From Brevundimonas aurantiaca (GTDB lineage: Bacteria > Pseudomonadota > Alphaproteobacteria > Caulobacterales > Caulobacteraceae), in the NCBI RefSeq assembly GCF_014199955.1, contig NZ_JACHOQ010000003.1:186001-250000 (forward strand): a DNA stretch of 64,000 nt. Reading direction: 5' to 3'. The notes beneath the pieces are model-generated. The model ran no database searches, was not told the DNA's origin, and saw only the letters and a list, made by a program, of their open reading frames with translations. Position numbers and translations under genes: made by a program. Each line of letters begins with the position of its first letter. The stretch's first letter is position 1. This document shows positions 16,141-26,427 of this stretch, in pieces.

Positions 16141-18705
16141 GTGGCCCGTTACGAACCCAAGACCGCCGAACCCCGCCAGCAGGCCCGCTGGGCCGAAGCC
16201 GCCGCCTTTGTGACCAAGGATACCGGCCGGCCGAAGTACTATGTGCTGGAGATGTTCCCCTATCCTTCGGGCAACATCCACATGGGCCACGCCCGCAACT
16301 ATGTGATGGGCGACGTGGTGGCGCGGTCCAAGCGCGCGCAAGGCTATGACGTCCTGCACCCGATGGGCTGGGACGCCTTCGGCATGCCGGCCGAGAATGC
16401 GGCCATGGAACGCGGCATCCACCCGAAGGGCTGGACCTATTCCAACATCGCCAACATGCGCGAGCAGCTGAAACTGCTGGGCCTGTCGCTGGACTGGTCG
16501 CGCGAATTCGCCACCTGCGACCCGGAATACTACGGCAAGCAGCAGGCCTGGTTCCTGGAGCTTTATCGGCGCGGTCTGGTCTATCGCAAGGACGGGGTGG
16601 TCAACTGGGACCCGGTCGACAACACCGTCCTGGCCAATGAGCAGGTGATCGACGGGCGCGGCTGGCGTTCCGGCGCCGTGGTCGAGAAGCGCAAACTGAA
16701 CCAGTGGTTCCTGCGCATCACCGACTATGCCGACGACCTTATCGACGGGCTGAAGACCCTGGATCGCTGGCCCGAGAAGGTTCGGCTGATGCAGGAGAAC
16801 TGGATCGGGCGGTCCAAGGGACTGCAGATGACCTGGGCCTTCTCCGGCCAGGCCCCCGCCGGCTACGAGACCGGCGTCGAAATCTACACCACCCGGCCCG
16901 ACACCCTGTTCGGCGCCAGCTTCCTGGGCCTGGCTCCGGATCACCCGATCTCGAAGCAACTGGCCGAGGCCGATCCGCGCGTCGCCGACTTCGTCGCCGA
17001 ATGCCGCAAGGGCGGCGCCTCCCAGGCCGAGATCGAACAGGCCGAAAAGATCGGCTGGGACACGAGTCTGAAGGTTCTGCATCCCTTCACCGGCGCCGAA
17101 ATCCCCGTCTGGATCGCCAACTTCATCCTGTCGGAATACGGCACGGGCGCCATCTTCGCCTGCCCGGCCCATGACCAGCGCGACCTGGACTTCGCCCGCA
17201 AATACGACCTGCCGGTGATCCCGGTGGTCCGCCCCGAGGGCGCCGGCGACGACTTCGCCGTGGGCGACGAGGCCTATACGGGCCCCGGCTCCATCTTCCA
17301 TTCCGACTTCCTGGACGGACTGGACATCGAAACCGCCAAGGCCGAGGCGATCCGCCGCGTCGAGGCGGCCGGGACCGGCCAGGGCGCGACCATCTATCGG
17401 CTGCGCGACTGGGGCGTGTCACGCCAGCGCTACTGGGGCTGCCCCATCCCGATCATCCACTGCCCGTCCTGCGGCCCGGTGGAGGTTCCGGCGGATCAGC
17501 TGCCGGTCGAACTGCCCGAGGATGTGACCTTCGACGTGCCCGGCAATCCGCTGGACCGCCATCCGACCTGGAAACACGTCAAATGCCCGTCGTGCGGCCA
17601 GGATGCGACGCGCGAGACCGACACGCTCGACACCTTCGTCGACTCCAGCTGGTATTTCGCCCGCTTCACCGACCCGAAGGCGGCCGAGCCGATCAACACC
17701 GAGGCGGCGAACCGCTGGCTGGCGGTGGATCAGTATATCGGCGGGGTCGAGCACGCGGTCCTGCACCTGCTGTACGCCCGGTTCATCACCCGCGCCCTGT
17801 CGGACGCCGGCATGCTGGCGGTGAAGGAGCCGTTTTCGGGCCTGTTCACCCAGGGGATGGTGGTCCACGAGACCTATTTCGAAGGCCAGGACGAGGTCGG
17901 AAAGCCGCGCTGGGTCGAACCCACCGACGTCCGCGTCGAGACGGTCGACGGCCAGCGGGTGGCCACCCGCCTGTCGAACGGCGCCCGCCTGTCGATCGGC
18001 GACATCGAGAAGATGTCCAAGTCCAAGAAGAACGTCGTCGCGCCTCAGGAAATCCTGGAAAGCCACGGGGTCGACGCCGGCCGTCTGTTCGTCCTGTCCG
18101 ACAGCCCGCCCGAGCGGGACGTGCAATGGACGCCGGGCGGGGTCGAGGGCGCCAGCCGGTTCGTGCAGCGGACCTGGAGCCTGTTCGACGCCTATGACCC
18201 CGGCTTCGTCGGCGAGGACAAGGCCAACGCCGAACTGCTGCGAGAGACCCACAAGGCCATCAAGGCCGTGTCCGAGGGAGTCGAAGGCTTCCGCTTCAAC
18301 TCGGCCATCGCCAAGCTCTACGCCTTCGTCGCCACGGTGCGTGACAGCGCCCAGGCGGGCGGCGAGGCCAAGCGTCAGGCCCTGTCGGCCCTGGCGCGCC
18401 TGATCGCCCCCTTCACCCCCCACCTGGCCGAGGAGTGCTGGACCCGGTTGGGAGAGGACGGGATGGTTCTGGACGCGCCCTGGCCGGTGTGGGACGCTGC
18501 GCTCGCGGCCGACGACGAGGTGGTTCTGCCCATCCAGATCAACGGCAAGCGTCGGGCGGAAATCCGCGTCGCGCGCGGCATGGAGCCGGCCGAGGTCGAG
18601 GCCCTGGTTCTGGCCGACGAGACGGTTAAGGCGCGTCTGGAGGGTCTGAGCGTGAAGAAGATCGTCGTGGTCAAGGACCGGATCGTCAATCTGGTGGCCG
18701 GCTGA
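16141..18705 (+). CDS. leuS: Leucine--tRNA ligase
   Basis: A class I synthetase (854 residues) that charges tRNA-Leu. The HIGH-type motif is [12 protein letters not shown] (near residue 40). The CP1 editing domain lies around 220-400 ([16 protein letters not shown]). The KMSKS loop is [12 protein letters not shown] (near 622), followed by the anticodon-binding helical domain. The GTG at 16141, with AGGA just upstream, is chosen because the protein then starts MARYEPK as in relatives; a longer frame would run into the repeat leader. It is first in an overlapping operon: the stop and the lptE start share TGATG. Confidence 0.96.
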   Translation: MARYEPKTAEPRQQARWAEAAAFVTKDTGRPKYYVLEMFPYPSGNIHMGHARNYVMGDVVARSKRAQGYDVLHPMGWDAFGMPAENAAMERGIHPKGWTYSNIANMREQLKLLGLSLDWSREFATCDPEYYGKQQAWFLELYRRGLVYRKDGVVNWDPVDNTVLANEQVIDGRGWRSGAVVEKRKLNQWFLRITDYADDLIDGLKTLDRWPEKVRLMQENWIGRSKGLQMTWAFSGQAPAGYETGVEIYTTRPDTLFGASFLGLAPDHPISKQLAEADPRVADFVAECRKGGASQAEIEQAEKIGWDTSLKVLHPFTGAEIPVWIANFILSEYGTGAIFACPAHDQRDLDFARKYDLPVIPVVRPEGAGDDFAVGDEAYTGPGSIFHSDFLDGLDIETAKAEAIRRVEAAGTGQGATIYRLRDWGVSRQRYWGCPIPIIHCPSCGPVEVPADQLPVELPEDVTFDVPGNPLDRHPTWKHVKCPSCGQDATRETDTLDTFVDSSWYFARFTDPKAAEPINTEAANRWLAVDQYIGGVEHAVLHLLYARFITRALSDAGMLAVKEPFSGLFTQGMVVHETYFEGQDEVGKPRWVEPTDVRVETVDGQRVATRLSNGARLSIGDIEKMSKSKKNVVAPQEILESHGVDAGRLFVLSDSPPERDVQWTPGGVEGASRFVQRTWSLFDAYDPGFVGEDKANAELLRETHKAIKAVSEGVEGFRFNSAIAKLYAFVATVRDSAQAGGEAKRQALSALARLIAPFTPHLAEECWTRLGEDGMVLDAPWPVWDAALAADDEVVLPIQINGKRRAEIRVARGMEPAEVEALVLADETVKARLEGLSVKKIVVVKDRIVNLVAG

Positions 18706-19184
18706 TGCGCGTCCCAACCAGTCTTGCCCTACTAAGCGTCCTGGCGCTCTCCGCCTGCGGCTTTACGCCCATGTACGCCGAGCCGGGCATGGGCTCGCCC
18801 CTGCGCCGGATCGCGGTGACGGCCCAGGACGACCGACTGGGCTATCGCCTGCGTGAACAGCTGGAGGACGCCCTGGCCTGGGACCGGTCTGCGGCGCCGC
18901 TTTACCGGCTGACGACCCGTGTCGAACAAAACCGGCGGCCCCTGGGGCGCCGGATCGACGACACCGCCACCCGCTATGAGCTGACGGTCAAGGCGACCTG
19001 GACCTTGACGCCCATCGCGGGAGGCGCGCCCACGACCGGGGTGGAGACCGTCACCACCACCTACGCCGCCGACGACCAGCCCTATGCCGCCATCGCCGCC
19101 CAGCAGGACGGTGAAGAACGCGCGGCCGCCGAACTGGCGCGTCTGATCCGGCTGGACCTGATGCAGGCCCTGTCGAACCGGTGA
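18705..19184 (+). CDS. lptE: LPS-assembly lipoprotein LptE
   Basis: A lipoprotein of 159 residues that plugs the LptD barrel in the outer membrane. The signal region [20 protein letters not shown] has lipobox LSAC-GF, with Cys near residue 18 and the family-typical CGFTPMY start of the mature protein. The body is one alpha/beta domain (RIAVTAQDDRLGYRLREQLE). It overlaps leuS by one base and holA by four (GTGA), so the three genes should be translated from one message. This leuS-lptE-holA order is standard in proteobacteria. Confidence 0.92.
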   Translation: MRVPTSLALLSVLALSACGFTPMYAEPGMGSPLRRIAVTAQDDRLGYRLREQLEDALAWDRSAAPLYRLTTRVEQNRRPLGRRIDDTATRYELTVKATWTLTPIAGGAPTTGVETVTTTYAADDQPYAAIAAQQDGEERAAAELARLIRLDLMQALSNR

Positions 19185-20233
19185 TTCTGGCCAAACGCCC
19201 CGAGATCGACCGCTTTCTGAAGGCGCCCGATCCGGCGATCCGAGCAGCGGTGATCCACGGCAAGGATCGGTCGGGCGTCGCCGAACGGGCCGAGATCCTG
19301 TGCAGGGCGATCACCCCGGACCTGAACGACCCTTTCAACGTCACCGTCCTGACCGACAGCGACATCGACAGCGAAGAAAGCAAGCTTGAAGAGGCCTTGA
19401 CGGCCATGTCCCTGATGGGCGGGCGCCGTCTGGTGCGGATCCGGCTGTCGGCGCTGAAACCCGGAGTGGACAAGGCGGTGGCCGCCGCCGTCAAGATCCA
19501 TGCCGAGGGCGGCTATAATCCCGACGCCATGCTGGTGGTCGAGGCCGACCAGCTGGGCCGTGACTCCGCCCTGCGCAAGACCGCCGAGAAGGAGGCCGGC
19601 GCCGTCGGCATCGTCTGCTATGAAGACGAGACCGGCGACGTCGCCCGCATGACTCGCGAGGCCCTGGCGGCCGACAAGGTGGGTCTGACCGCCGACGCCC
19701 TCGATCGTTTCGTGGCTCGCCTGCCGCGTGAGCGGGGTCTGATGCGCCAGGAGATCGAACGCCTGGCCCTGTTCATCGGTCCCGGTTCCGGGCGGACGAT
19801 CGACAGCGAGCTTCTGGACCAGCATCTGGGGGTCGAGCCGGACGCCTCCCTGTCCGACGCCGCGCTTCAGGCCTTCGGCGGGCGGCCCGGTCCGGCTCAA
19901 GCGGGTCTGCGTCGCGCCTTCGCAGAGGGCGAATCCTCGGTCCTGGCGGTCCGGTCCGCCGCCCTGCATCTGGGGCGGCTGCGGCGGATCAATATTCTTC
20001 AGGCCAACGGCGCCGGCGCCAAGGAGGCCGCCAAGGCGGCGGGCGTCTTCTGGAAACAGGAGGCGGAAATGCTGCGTCAGGCCCGCGCCTGGCGTCTGGA
20101 GGCGCTGGACGAGGTGCTCGACAGCGTCAACACCGCCGACGTCGCCACCAAGACGACCGGCATGCCCGACCAGCTGATCGCCGAACGCCTGCTGCTGGAG
20201 ATCGCCGGACGGGCTAAGCGTCTGGGGCTTTGA
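19181..20233 (+). CDS. holA: DNA polymerase III subunit delta
   Basis: The delta subunit of the clamp loader (350 residues), which opens the beta clamp. The N-terminal AAA+-like domain starts VILAKRPEIDRFLKAPDPAI and includes VIHGKDRSGVAERAE, where the Walker A is degenerate as usual for delta. The C-terminal helical collar (about 220-345) includes RREFAEGESS-type helices and the end AERLLLEIAGRAKRLGL. The GTG start overlaps the lptE stop as GTGA. It is the last gene of the leuS operon and faces the small protein gene at 20250. Confidence 0.92.
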   Translation: MILAKRPEIDRFLKAPDPAIRAAVIHGKDRSGVAERAEILCRAITPDLNDPFNVTVLTDSDIDSEESKLEEALTAMSLMGGRRLVRIRLSALKPGVDKAVAAAVKIHAEGGYNPDAMLVVEADQLGRDSALRKTAEKEAGAVGIVCYEDETGDVARMTREALAADKVGLTADALDRFVARLPRERGLMRQEIERLALFIGPGSGRTIDSELLDQHLGVEPDASLSDAALQAFGGRPGPAQAGLRRAFAEGESSVLAVRSAALHLGRLRRINILQANGAGAKEAAKAAGVFWKQEAEMLRQARAWRLEALDEVLDSVNTADVATKTTGMPDQLIAERLLLEIAGRAKRLGL

Positions 20234-20249
20234 GCGGGGCTGCTGCGGC

Positions 20250-20453
20250 TCAGCCTCGCTTTGACGCCTTGCGGAAGGCGGGCTTGGCCAGGGCCATGTT
20301 GCGGGCGGCCACGCTGCGCTCGTCGCCGGCGGACGGAGCGCCGGCTGGACCGGCGAAACCCTGGCCCGCTCCGCCCTGCCGGCGCGCCTTTTTGGCGGCC
20401 AGCGCCTGTTTCAGATTTTCGGCGGCGGTTGGCGGCGGAACATTATCGGTCAT
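20250..20453 (-). CDS. Small basic hypothetical protein
   Basis: 67 residues, beginning MTDNVPPPTAAENLKQALAA and ending ALAKPAFRKASKRG. The middle is rich in Gly, Ala and Gln and probably disordered; the ends are Lys/Arg-rich, suggesting nucleic-acid or ribosome contact. Similar short proteins with a KPAFRKASKRG-like end occur in Caulobacterales and sphingomonads, but I know of no function. It lies 26 bases downstream of parB in the same direction and converges on holA. A plus-strand frame over the same bases reads as a shadow. Confidence 0.6.
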   Translation of the reverse strand: MTDNVPPPTAAENLKQALAAKKARRQGGAGQGFAGPAGAPSAGDERSVAARNMALAKPAFRKASKRG

Positions 20454-20479
20454 TCCACCTGTCTAGCACATCGCGGGGC

Positions 20480-21361
20480 TCAGCCGCGCATCAATCGACG
20501 GCACAGGTCGTCGAGCTGTTCCAGGGAGCCGTAGCGAATGGTCAGCTCGCCCTTGCCTGCGCGGTCGTTCAACTGAACGGACAGGCCCAGGGCGTCGGCC
20601 AAATCCTGTTGCAGGGCGGCGACGTCGGCCGTTCCTTCCTCGCTGGGCGCAGGCTTGGCCTTAACCGGTTTGGGGCCCTCGGCGGCGCGGCGAGCCAGGG
20701 CCTCGACCTGGCGAACGTTCAGCCCCTCATTATAGGCCTGCTCGGCCAGGGCGCCGGCGTTGGGCGCCGTCACCAGGGCGCGGGCATGGCCGGCCGTCAA
20801 CTTGCCGTTCCGTACGTACCACAGCACTTCTTCAGGCAGTTGCAGCAGACGCAGGGTGTTGGCCACATGGCTGCGGCTCTTGCCGACGATGCCGGCGACC
20901 TGATCCTGGGTGCGGCCGAACCGCTCCATCAGCATCCGATAGGCGTCGGCTTCTTCCAGCGGATTCAGATCGGCGCGCTGGACGTTCTCGATGATGGCGA
21001 CTTCGTAAACCTCGACGTCATCCATTTCATGGACGACGATCGGCACCTCCGTCAGCCGGGCCGCCTGGGAAGCGCGCCAGCGGCGCTCACCGGCGATAAT
21101 CTGCCAGACCCCCTCCTCCTTGGGATGGGTGCGGACCAGAATCGGCTGAAGCACCCCCTTGTCACGGATGGAGGCCGTCAATTCATCCAGCTGTTCCTGG
21201 GTGAAGATTTTCCGCGGCTGATCGGGATTGGGCTTCAAACTCTCGATCGGCACGCGCTGCACGCCCGAAGGCATGGCGGCGTTGGGCGCCGTCGGCGCCT
21301 CGATGTTCTCGCCCATCAGGGCCGACAGGCCGCGGCCCAGACCTCTTTGTCGTTCAGCCAA
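20480..21361 (-). CDS. parB: Chromosome-partitioning protein ParB
   Basis: A CTP-dependent clamp (293 residues) that loads at parS and spreads. It begins MAERQRGLGRGLSALMGEN, the ParA-activating N-terminus. The NTPase/ParB core (about 40-130) holds PDQPRKIFTQEQLDEL and GERRWRASQAARL; the GERR motif is the CTP-binding box. The helix-turn-helix domain (about 135-210) includes GRTQDQVAGIVGKSRSHVAN. The C-terminal dimer domain ends LEQLDDLCRRLMRG. It follows parA after 44 bases. Four parS sites lie upstream in the neighbouring genes. Confidence 0.96.
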   Translation of the reverse strand: MAERQRGLGRGLSALMGENIEAPTAPNAAMPSGVQRVPIESLKPNPDQPRKIFTQEQLDELTASIRDKGVLQPILVRTHPKEEGVWQIIAGERRWRASQAARLTEVPIVVHEMDDVEVYEVAIIENVQRADLNPLEEADAYRMLMERFGRTQDQVAGIVGKSRSHVANTLRLLQLPEEVLWYVRNGKLTAGHARALVTAPNAGALAEQAYNEGLNVRQVEALARRAAEGPKPVKAKPAPSEEGTADVAALQQDLADALGLSVQLNDRAGKGELTIRYGSLEQLDDLCRRLMRG

Positions 21362-21405
21362 AATACTGTTCCGTTTCTTCTTCTAATCAGGCGTGTAGCG
21401 GCCGT

Positions 21406-22227
21406 TCAGGCGGCCAGCTTCTGGCGCTGGCGTTCGCGCTTCACCACTTCCTTGGCCAGGCGCAGATAGGCCTGACTGCCGGCGCATTTGAGATCATAGA
21501 TCAGGGCGGGCTTTCCGAACGACGGCGCCTCGGCGACCCGAACATTTCTCGGGATGACGCTGTCGTAGACCTTGTCGCCAAAATGGGCGCGCACGTCATT
21601 GGCGACCTGGCCCGACAGGGCGCTCCGCCGATCGAACATCGTCAGCACCAGCCCCTGGATTTCGAGAGACGGGTTCAGGCTCTGTTTGACCATGTCGATG
21701 GTCCGCATCAACTGGCTGAGCCCTTCAAGCGCAAAGAACTCGCATTGGAGCGGCACAAGAACCGCATCCGCTGCCGCCATGGCGTTCAGGGTCAGCAGGT
21801 TCAGCGACGGCGGACAGTCGATCAGCACATAGTCATACGCGGTAGGGCCGTCGTCATGCTGCCGAAGAGCGTCCCTCAAGCGATAGGATCGCCGATCCGC
21901 CTGGCTCAACTCGATCTCGACCCCAGACATGTCCGCATCGGCAGGGACGATCCAGAGCCCCGGAACAGTGGTCTGGACGGCGGCGTCTTCGATAGAGCGC
22001 TGATCCACCACCACATCATAGATGGTGACCCGTCGTGTTTCACGTGGAACGCCCAAACCGGTCGAGGCATTGCCCTGGGGGTCCATGTCGACGATCAGCA
22101 CCCGCTTTCCGATAGCGGCCAGGGCGGTTCCCAGATTGATCGCCGTCGTGGTCTTGCCCACGCCGCCCTTCTGGTTGGAGACGGCGAGAACACGGGCAGG
22201 CAGTTTGTTAGTGCTTGGAACGGGCAC
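21406..22227 (-). CDS. parA: Chromosome-partitioning ATPase ParA
   Basis: A deviant-Walker ATPase (about 273 residues) that moves ParB-parS complexes over the nucleoid. The Walker A is NQKGGVGKTTTAINLGTAL with the signature Lys. Other motifs are LIVDMDPQGNASTGLG, YDYVLIDCPPSLNLLT and VLVPLQCEFFALEGL. The GTG at 22227 is preferred because GGAG lies eight bases upstream; GTG at 22236 is also possible. Both overlap the end of rsmG, implying translational coupling. A one-mismatch parS lies within its 5' half at 22037-22050. Confidence 0.95.
   Translation of the reverse strand: MPVPSTNKLPARVLAVSNQKGGVGKTTTAINLGTALAAIGKRVLIVDMDPQGNASTGLGVPRETRRVTIYDVVVDQRSIEDAAVQTTVPGLWIVPADADMSGVEIELSQADRRSYRLRDALRQHDDGPTAYDYVLIDCPPSLNLLTLNAMAAADAVLVPLQCEFFALEGLSQLMRTIDMVKQSLNPSLEIQGLVLTMFDRRSALSGQVANDVRAHFGDKVYDSVIPRNVRVAEAPSFGKPALIYDLKCAGSQAYLRLAKEVVKRERQRQKLAA
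22037..22050. promoter_or_regulatory. parS site with one mismatch, inside parA
   Basis: GTTTCACGTGGAAC differs from the palindromic parS core GTTTCACGTGAAAC only at 22047 (G for A). It lies in the coding sequence of parA, the closest of the four sites to parB. The mismatch breaks the symmetry of one half-site, so ParB binding here may be weaker. Confidence 0.75.
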
Positions 22228-22840
22228 GACGAACACTCCGGACGGTCACGATGCGGCCGCGCGGGTCGCTTTGCGACGGGGCCAGTTCAGCCTCGAAATG
22301 CCAGGATTTACGGGCCTCGATCAACTCGGATTCGACCCTTTCCCCCTTGAGGAACAGACCTTGTGCACCCCTTTCAAAGTAGGGCTGTGCATAACCCAGC
22401 AGCCGCTCCATTGGGGCCACGGCGCGAGCGGTCACCACGTCGCATTTTATGGTCTGATCTTCGGCGCGACCGTTGATCACCGTGGCGGGCAAGGCCAGAG
22501 CATCGACCGCCTCCTGCAGAAACCGGCAGCGTTTGCCCAGGCTGTCGATCAACCAGACCCGGGCGTCCGATCGTCCTTTCAGCAAGATCGCCAGGACCAC
22601 GCCGGGAAAACCCGCGCCGGCGCCGAGGTCCGCCCAACTGCGCGCCGTAGGGGCCATTTGCAGCAGTTGCGCGCTGTCCCAGGCATGGCGGTTCCAAAAA
22701 TCCGGAAGGCTGTCCGGCCCAACGAGATTCATCACCGCGTTCGCCTCGCCCAACCGCAGGCGAAAGGCCTCCAGATCGGCCATCTGCTCCTCTGAAGCAC
22801 CGGCCTTGCGCTGGAAGGCGGCCATCTCCCCTTCCAGCAT
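22208..22840 (-). CDS. rsmG: 16S rRNA (guanine-N7)-methyltransferase RsmG (GidB)
   Basis: The protein has 210 residues and methylates G527 of 16S rRNA using S-adenosylmethionine. The SAM-binding motif is WADLGAGAGFPGVVLAI (around 88-105), then VWLIDSLGKRCRFLQE and CDVVTARAVAPMERLLGYA. The start codon overlaps the mnmG stop (TGATG) and the 3' end overlaps parA, so mnmG-rsmG-parA-parB form one tightly coupled unit, as in many bacteria. Confidence 0.95.
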   Translation of the reverse strand: MLEGEMAAFQRKAGASEEQMADLEAFRLRLGEANAVMNLVGPDSLPDFWNRHAWDSAQLLQMAPTARSWADLGAGAGFPGVVLAILLKGRSDARVWLIDSLGKRCRFLQEAVDALALPATVINGRAEDQTIKCDVVTARAVAPMERLLGYAQPYFERGAQGLFLKGERVESELIEARKSWHFEAELAPSQSDPRGRIVTVRSVRRARSKH

Positions 22841-24720
22841 CAGGCGACCGCCACGACCTTGGGCGACTTTTTGACATGGGCCAGCAGGGCCGTCAGGGCG
22901 CCCGGCGTCATGCCCTCGATACGCCCCGCCTGGCCGAGAGTGCGGGGCCTGATGCGGCTGAGCTTCTCGCGCACCTCATTGGACAGGCTGCCGACGCCGC
23001 CATAGTCGAGATCGGCTGGCAGGATCAGATCCTCCTCGGAGCGCAGGGCCTGGGCGTCGATCGCCTGGCGATCGAGATAGTTGGCGTAGCCGGCGTCGAT
23101 TTCGATCTGCTCGCGGACTTCAGGCGTCCAGTCCGCGATGGCCGGAATGGTCGGCATGAACTGTTGCAGAGTGACGCCCGGAAAGGCGAGCAGTTCACGC
23201 ATGGAGCGGCGACGGCCGTCGGCGTTCACGGGAATGCCCAGGGCATTGGCCTCTTTCGGCGTGAAAAGCGTTTCACGTGAAACACGGCTCGCCAGGGCCA
23301 AGGCGCCGGCCTTGTCCGAGAAGCGCGCCGCCCTGTCGGAGCCGACGATCCCCAGCTGCATCGCCAGCGGCGTCAGCCGCTGATCCGCATTGTCGGCTCG
23401 CAGCGTCAGACGGTATTCAGCCCGGCTGGTGAACATGCGATAGGGTTCGGTTACGCCGCGCGTCACCAGATCATCCACCATGACGCCGATATAGGCTTGG
23501 TCCCGACCCAGGATCACTGGGTCTTGACCCGCCGCCGCCCGAGCGGCGTTCAGCCCGGCCATCAAGCCCTGGGCCGCCGCCTCCTCATATCCGGTCGTCC
23601 CATTGATCTGGCCGGCCAGATAGAGACCCGGTCTCTTCTTGACCTCAAGGGCGGCCGTCAGTTCGCGCGGATCGACATAGTCGTATTCGATCGCATAGCC
23701 GTAACGGAAGACCTCAACAGTCTCCAAACCGGGGATGGTCCGCAGGAAGGCCTGCTGGGTGGCTTCGGATACGGAGGTCGAAATCCCGTTGGGATAGACG
23801 GTCGGATCATCCAGACCTTCCGGTTCAAGGAAGATCTGATGGCTGGTCTTGTCGGCGAACCGCACGACCTTGTCCTCAATCGAGGGGCAGTAGCGGGGGC
23901 CGCGCCCGGACAGACGCCCTCCATAGACTGCGCTCTCACCCAGGTTCTCGGCGATGAGGCGATGGGTCTGTTCGGTCGTGTGGGTGACACCGCAGGCGAT
24001 CTGAGGAACGGTGATCCGATCCGTCAGAAAGGAGAAGGCGCTGGGGGTTTCGTCGGCCTCCTGCATCTCCAGCCGGTCCCAGGCGATGGTCCGCCCATCC
24101 AGTCGCGCGGGCGTGCCGGTCTTCAACCGGCCCATGGTCAGGCCGGCGGCGTGCAGATCAACGGCCAGACCCGTCGACGGCGCCTCGCCGTGCCGGCCTG
24201 CCGGAATACGCTCCTCGCCCCGATGAATGACGCCGTTCAGGAAGGTGCCGGTCGTCAGGACGACAGCAGCGGCCCGAATCCCCTCCCCCACGCCGGTAAT
24301 GACGCCCGTAACGCGGTCGCCGTCCAGGATCAGCCGCTCCGCAGTGCCGGCCATCAGCGTCAGGTTCGCCGTCTGGGCCAGCTCCGCCTGCATGGCTTCC
24401 CGATACAGGCGTCGGTCGATCTGGCTGCGCGGCCCCCGGACGGCGGCGCCCTTGGACCGGTTCAGCAGCCGGAATTGGATGCCCGAGGCGTCCGCCAGAC
24501 GGCCCATGATCCCGTCCATGGCGTCGATCTCACGCACAAGATGCCCCTTGCCCAGGCCGCCGATAGCGGGGTTGCAGGACATTTCGCCGATGGTCTCCAA
24601 CTTATGGGTCAGAAGCAGGGTTCGGGCCCCCGCGCGTGCAGAGGCGGCGGCGGCTTCACAGCCGGCGTGGCCGCCGCCGATGACGACGACGTCGAACGAA
24701 TTGTCGCTTGTGGGGATCAT
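22840..24720 (-). CDS. mnmG: tRNA uridine-5-carboxymethylaminomethyl modification enzyme MnmG (GidA)
   Basis: The FAD-binding partner of MnmE in modification of the wobble uridine of tRNAs (626 residues). The N-terminal FAD fold is [20 protein letters not shown]. Family motifs follow: [49 protein letters not shown] and [19 protein letters not shown]. The C-terminal helical domain ([20 protein letters not shown]) binds MnmE. The ATG at 24720 (MIPTSDNSF) is preferred over a TTG 18 bases upstream. The gene contains one exact parS core. Confidence 0.97.
   Translation of the reverse strand: MIPTSDNSFDVVVIGGGHAGCEAAAASARAGARTLLLTHKLETIGEMSCNPAIGGLGKGHLVREIDAMDGIMGRLADASGIQFRLLNRSKGAAVRGPRSQIDRRLYREAMQAELAQTANLTLMAGTAERLILDGDRVTGVITGVGEGIRAAAVVLTTGTFLNGVIHRGEERIPAGRHGEAPSTGLAVDLHAAGLTMGRLKTGTPARLDGRTIAWDRLEMQEADETPSAFSFLTDRITVPQIACGVTHTTEQTHRLIAENLGESAVYGGRLSGRGPRYCPSIEDKVVRFADKTSHQIFLEPEGLDDPTVYPNGISTSVSEATQQAFLRTIPGLETVEVFRYGYAIEYDYVDPRELTAALEVKKRPGLYLAGQINGTTGYEEAAAQGLMAGLNAARAAAGQDPVILGRDQAYIGVMVDDLVTRGVTEPYRMFTSRAEYRLTLRADNADQRLTPLAMQLGIVGSDRAARFSDKAGALALASRVSRETLFTPKEANALGIPVNADGRRRSMRELLAFPGVTLQQFMPTIPAIADWTPEVREQIEIDAGYANYLDRQAIDAQALRSEEDLILPADLDYGGVGSLSNEVREKLSRIRPRTLGQAGRIEGMTPGALTALLAHVKKSPKVVAVA
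23270..23283. promoter_or_regulatory. parS site (exact core) inside mnmG
   Basis: GTTTCACGTGAAAC is the perfect 14-base palindrome bound by ParB. It sits within the mnmG reading frame and is conserved as DNA while still encoding protein. Confidence 0.92.
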
Positions 24721-24813
24721 GGGCGCCACATAGGCCAAAAAGCCGGATTTCGCCAGAGGCGAGCGCGCGCAACGGCCACGACAGGGTTCGCTGAACGTAG
24801 TCCTACTTAAGGC

Positions 24814-24827
24814 GTTTCACGTGAAAC
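24814..24827. promoter_or_regulatory. parS site (exact core) between mnmE and mnmG
   Basis: GTTTCACGTGAAAC lies in the gap between the end of mnmE (24835) and the mnmG start (24720). It is the only site of the set in clearly non-coding DNA apart from the one at 26428. Confidence 0.92.
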
Positions 24828-24834
24828 ATCGGTA

Positions 24835-26148
24835 TTACTTGCCGATGCAGAAGGTCGAGAACACCTCGCCCAACACCTCTTCGACCCCGATCTCGCCGGT
24901 CACGCGTGAAAGGGCTCGCGCGGCCCGGCGCAGATCGTCGCCCGCCATTTCAGGCGAGACCTCCAGCGCCCTCAGGCCCACCTTTACATCCGAAAGCGCC
25001 TCGCTCAGCCGTAGCCGATGCCGTTCGCGCGTGATCGCCGGGAAGTCCGCCCCCGAAAGATCTCGCTCCAATCGCGCGGCGATCCAGTCATGAAGCTCAC
25101 CCAGGCCTGCGCCGGTATGACTACTTACGGCGATCTGATCCCAGCCTTGGGAGCGGATATCGGCCGATGCGAGGTCGCTCTTATTGGCCACGATCAGATC
25201 ACCCGACCGAACATAGTCCGCCGCCACGCCTTCCACATCGCCGGGCGCTCGAACCCATAGCCTCAGATCCGCCCCCTCTGCGCGCGCCCGCGCGCGCCGA
25301 ACCCCTTCCGCCTCTACCGGGTCGTCGCTGTCTCTCAATCCGGCCGTATCGGACAGGGTGACGGCATAGCCGCCGATCACCAGTTCGGCGTCCAGAACAT
25401 CGCGCGTCGTCCCGGCGATCGGCGTGACGATCGCCGCCTCGCGCTGGATCAGGGCGTTGAACAGCGACGACTTACCGGCGTTGGTCTCACCGATCAGCAC
25501 GATGCGATAGCCGTCCCGAACGCGCTCTCCCCGCGCCCCATCCTCGACGGCGCGATGCAGATCGCGCGCCAGCTGCTCAAGCACTGGCCCCGCCGTCCGC
25601 GCCAGATTGTCCGGCACCTCCTCATCGGGAAAGTCGATCTCGGCCTCGACCAGGGCCAGGGCCTTCAGCAGGTCGCGACGGAAACCGGCGTAGGTTTGGC
25701 TGAGCTTCCCGTCCAGCTGACCCAGAGCCTGTCTCGCCTGGGCCACCGTCTCCGCATCAATCAGATCGGCCACCGCCTCCGCCTGGGCCAGATCCATCCG
25801 GCCGTTCTGAAAGGCGCGGCGGGTGAACTCACCCGGCTCGGCGGGTCGCAGTCCCAAGGCGATCAGGGCGCGACTGGCCGCTTCGACCACCGCACGGCCG
25901 CCGTGCAGATGAAGTTCGGCTGCGTCCTCGCCCGTATAGGAATGGGGTCCGACGAACCGTAGGACCAGGGCCTGATCAATGGCGACGCCATCATGATTCA
26001 GCTCCCGGACCGAGGCCAGCCGCGGCTTCAATCCCCCCGCGCCCAGGGCTTTCAGCGTCGGCCCGACGGCCGGCCCCGAAAGACGCAAGACGGCGATGGC
26101 GCCCCGGCCGGGCGGAGTGGCGAGGGCGAAGATGGTGTCCTGAGTCAT
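24835..26148 (-). CDS. mnmE: tRNA modification GTPase MnmE (TrmE)
   Basis: A potassium-activated GTPase (437 residues) that works with MnmG. The N-terminal folate-binding domain begins TIFALATPPGRGAIAVLRLS and includes ELHLHGGRAVVEA. A helical domain follows. The G domain (about 210-370) has GETNAGKSSLFN as P-loop, TTRDVLDAEL, DTAGLRDSDDPVEAEGV and NKSDLA. The C-terminus is the catalytic FCIGK. It lies upstream of mnmG in the same direction, separated by a parS site. The usual one-base variation in the switch regions is within family norms. Confidence 0.96.
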   Translation of the reverse strand: MTQDTIFALATPPGRGAIAVLRLSGPAVGPTLKALGAGGLKPRLASVRELNHDGVAIDQALVLRFVGPHSYTGEDAAELHLHGGRAVVEAASRALIALGLRPAEPGEFTRRAFQNGRMDLAQAEAVADLIDAETVAQARQALGQLDGKLSQTYAGFRRDLLKALALVEAEIDFPDEEVPDNLARTAGPVLEQLARDLHRAVEDGARGERVRDGYRIVLIGETNAGKSSLFNALIQREAAIVTPIAGTTRDVLDAELVIGGYAVTLSDTAGLRDSDDPVEAEGVRRARARAEGADLRLWVRAPGDVEGVAADYVRSGDLIVANKSDLASADIRSQGWDQIAVSSHTGAGLGELHDWIAARLERDLSGADFPAITRERHRLRLSEALSDVKVGLRALEVSPEMAGDDLRRAARALSRVTGEIGVEEVLGEVFSTFCIGK

Positions 26149-26187
26149 GGTCGCAGGGGCTTCTCCAACTGCGGAGAAACCTGTCGC

Positions 26188-26412
26188 TCACTTCACCGCC
26201 GCTTCCATCAATCTCCGGAACTGATCCTGCGCCTGAAGGCCGAAACTGGTCCAAGTCTTCAGCAGTTCGTCCGGTTGCATGGCGGCGATATTGGCTTCCA
26301 TCCGCTTGGTCATCTCGGCCACCATGGCTGCGTTCAGCGGGGCGACGTCAGGCAGCCCCAGAAAGGCGCGCGCCTCCGCCGGAGTGCAATCGATCTCGAT
26401 TTGAACCTTCAT
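26188..26412 (-). CDS. DUF6489-type small protein
   Basis: 74 residues with the family look MKVQIEIDCTPAEARAFLGL followed by PDVAPLNAAMV, and a C-terminal helix (TWTSFGLQAQDQFRRLMEAA). Such proteins are common in Caulobacterales and sphingomonads and have no known role. It lies between rho and mnmE, same strand, with a parS site 15 bases upstream of its start. Confidence 0.78.
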   Translation of the reverse strand: MKVQIEIDCTPAEARAFLGLPDVAPLNAAMVAEMTKRMEANIAAMQPDELLKTWTSFGLQAQDQFRRLMEAAVK

Positions 26413-26427
26413 GACGCCGTGCCTCCT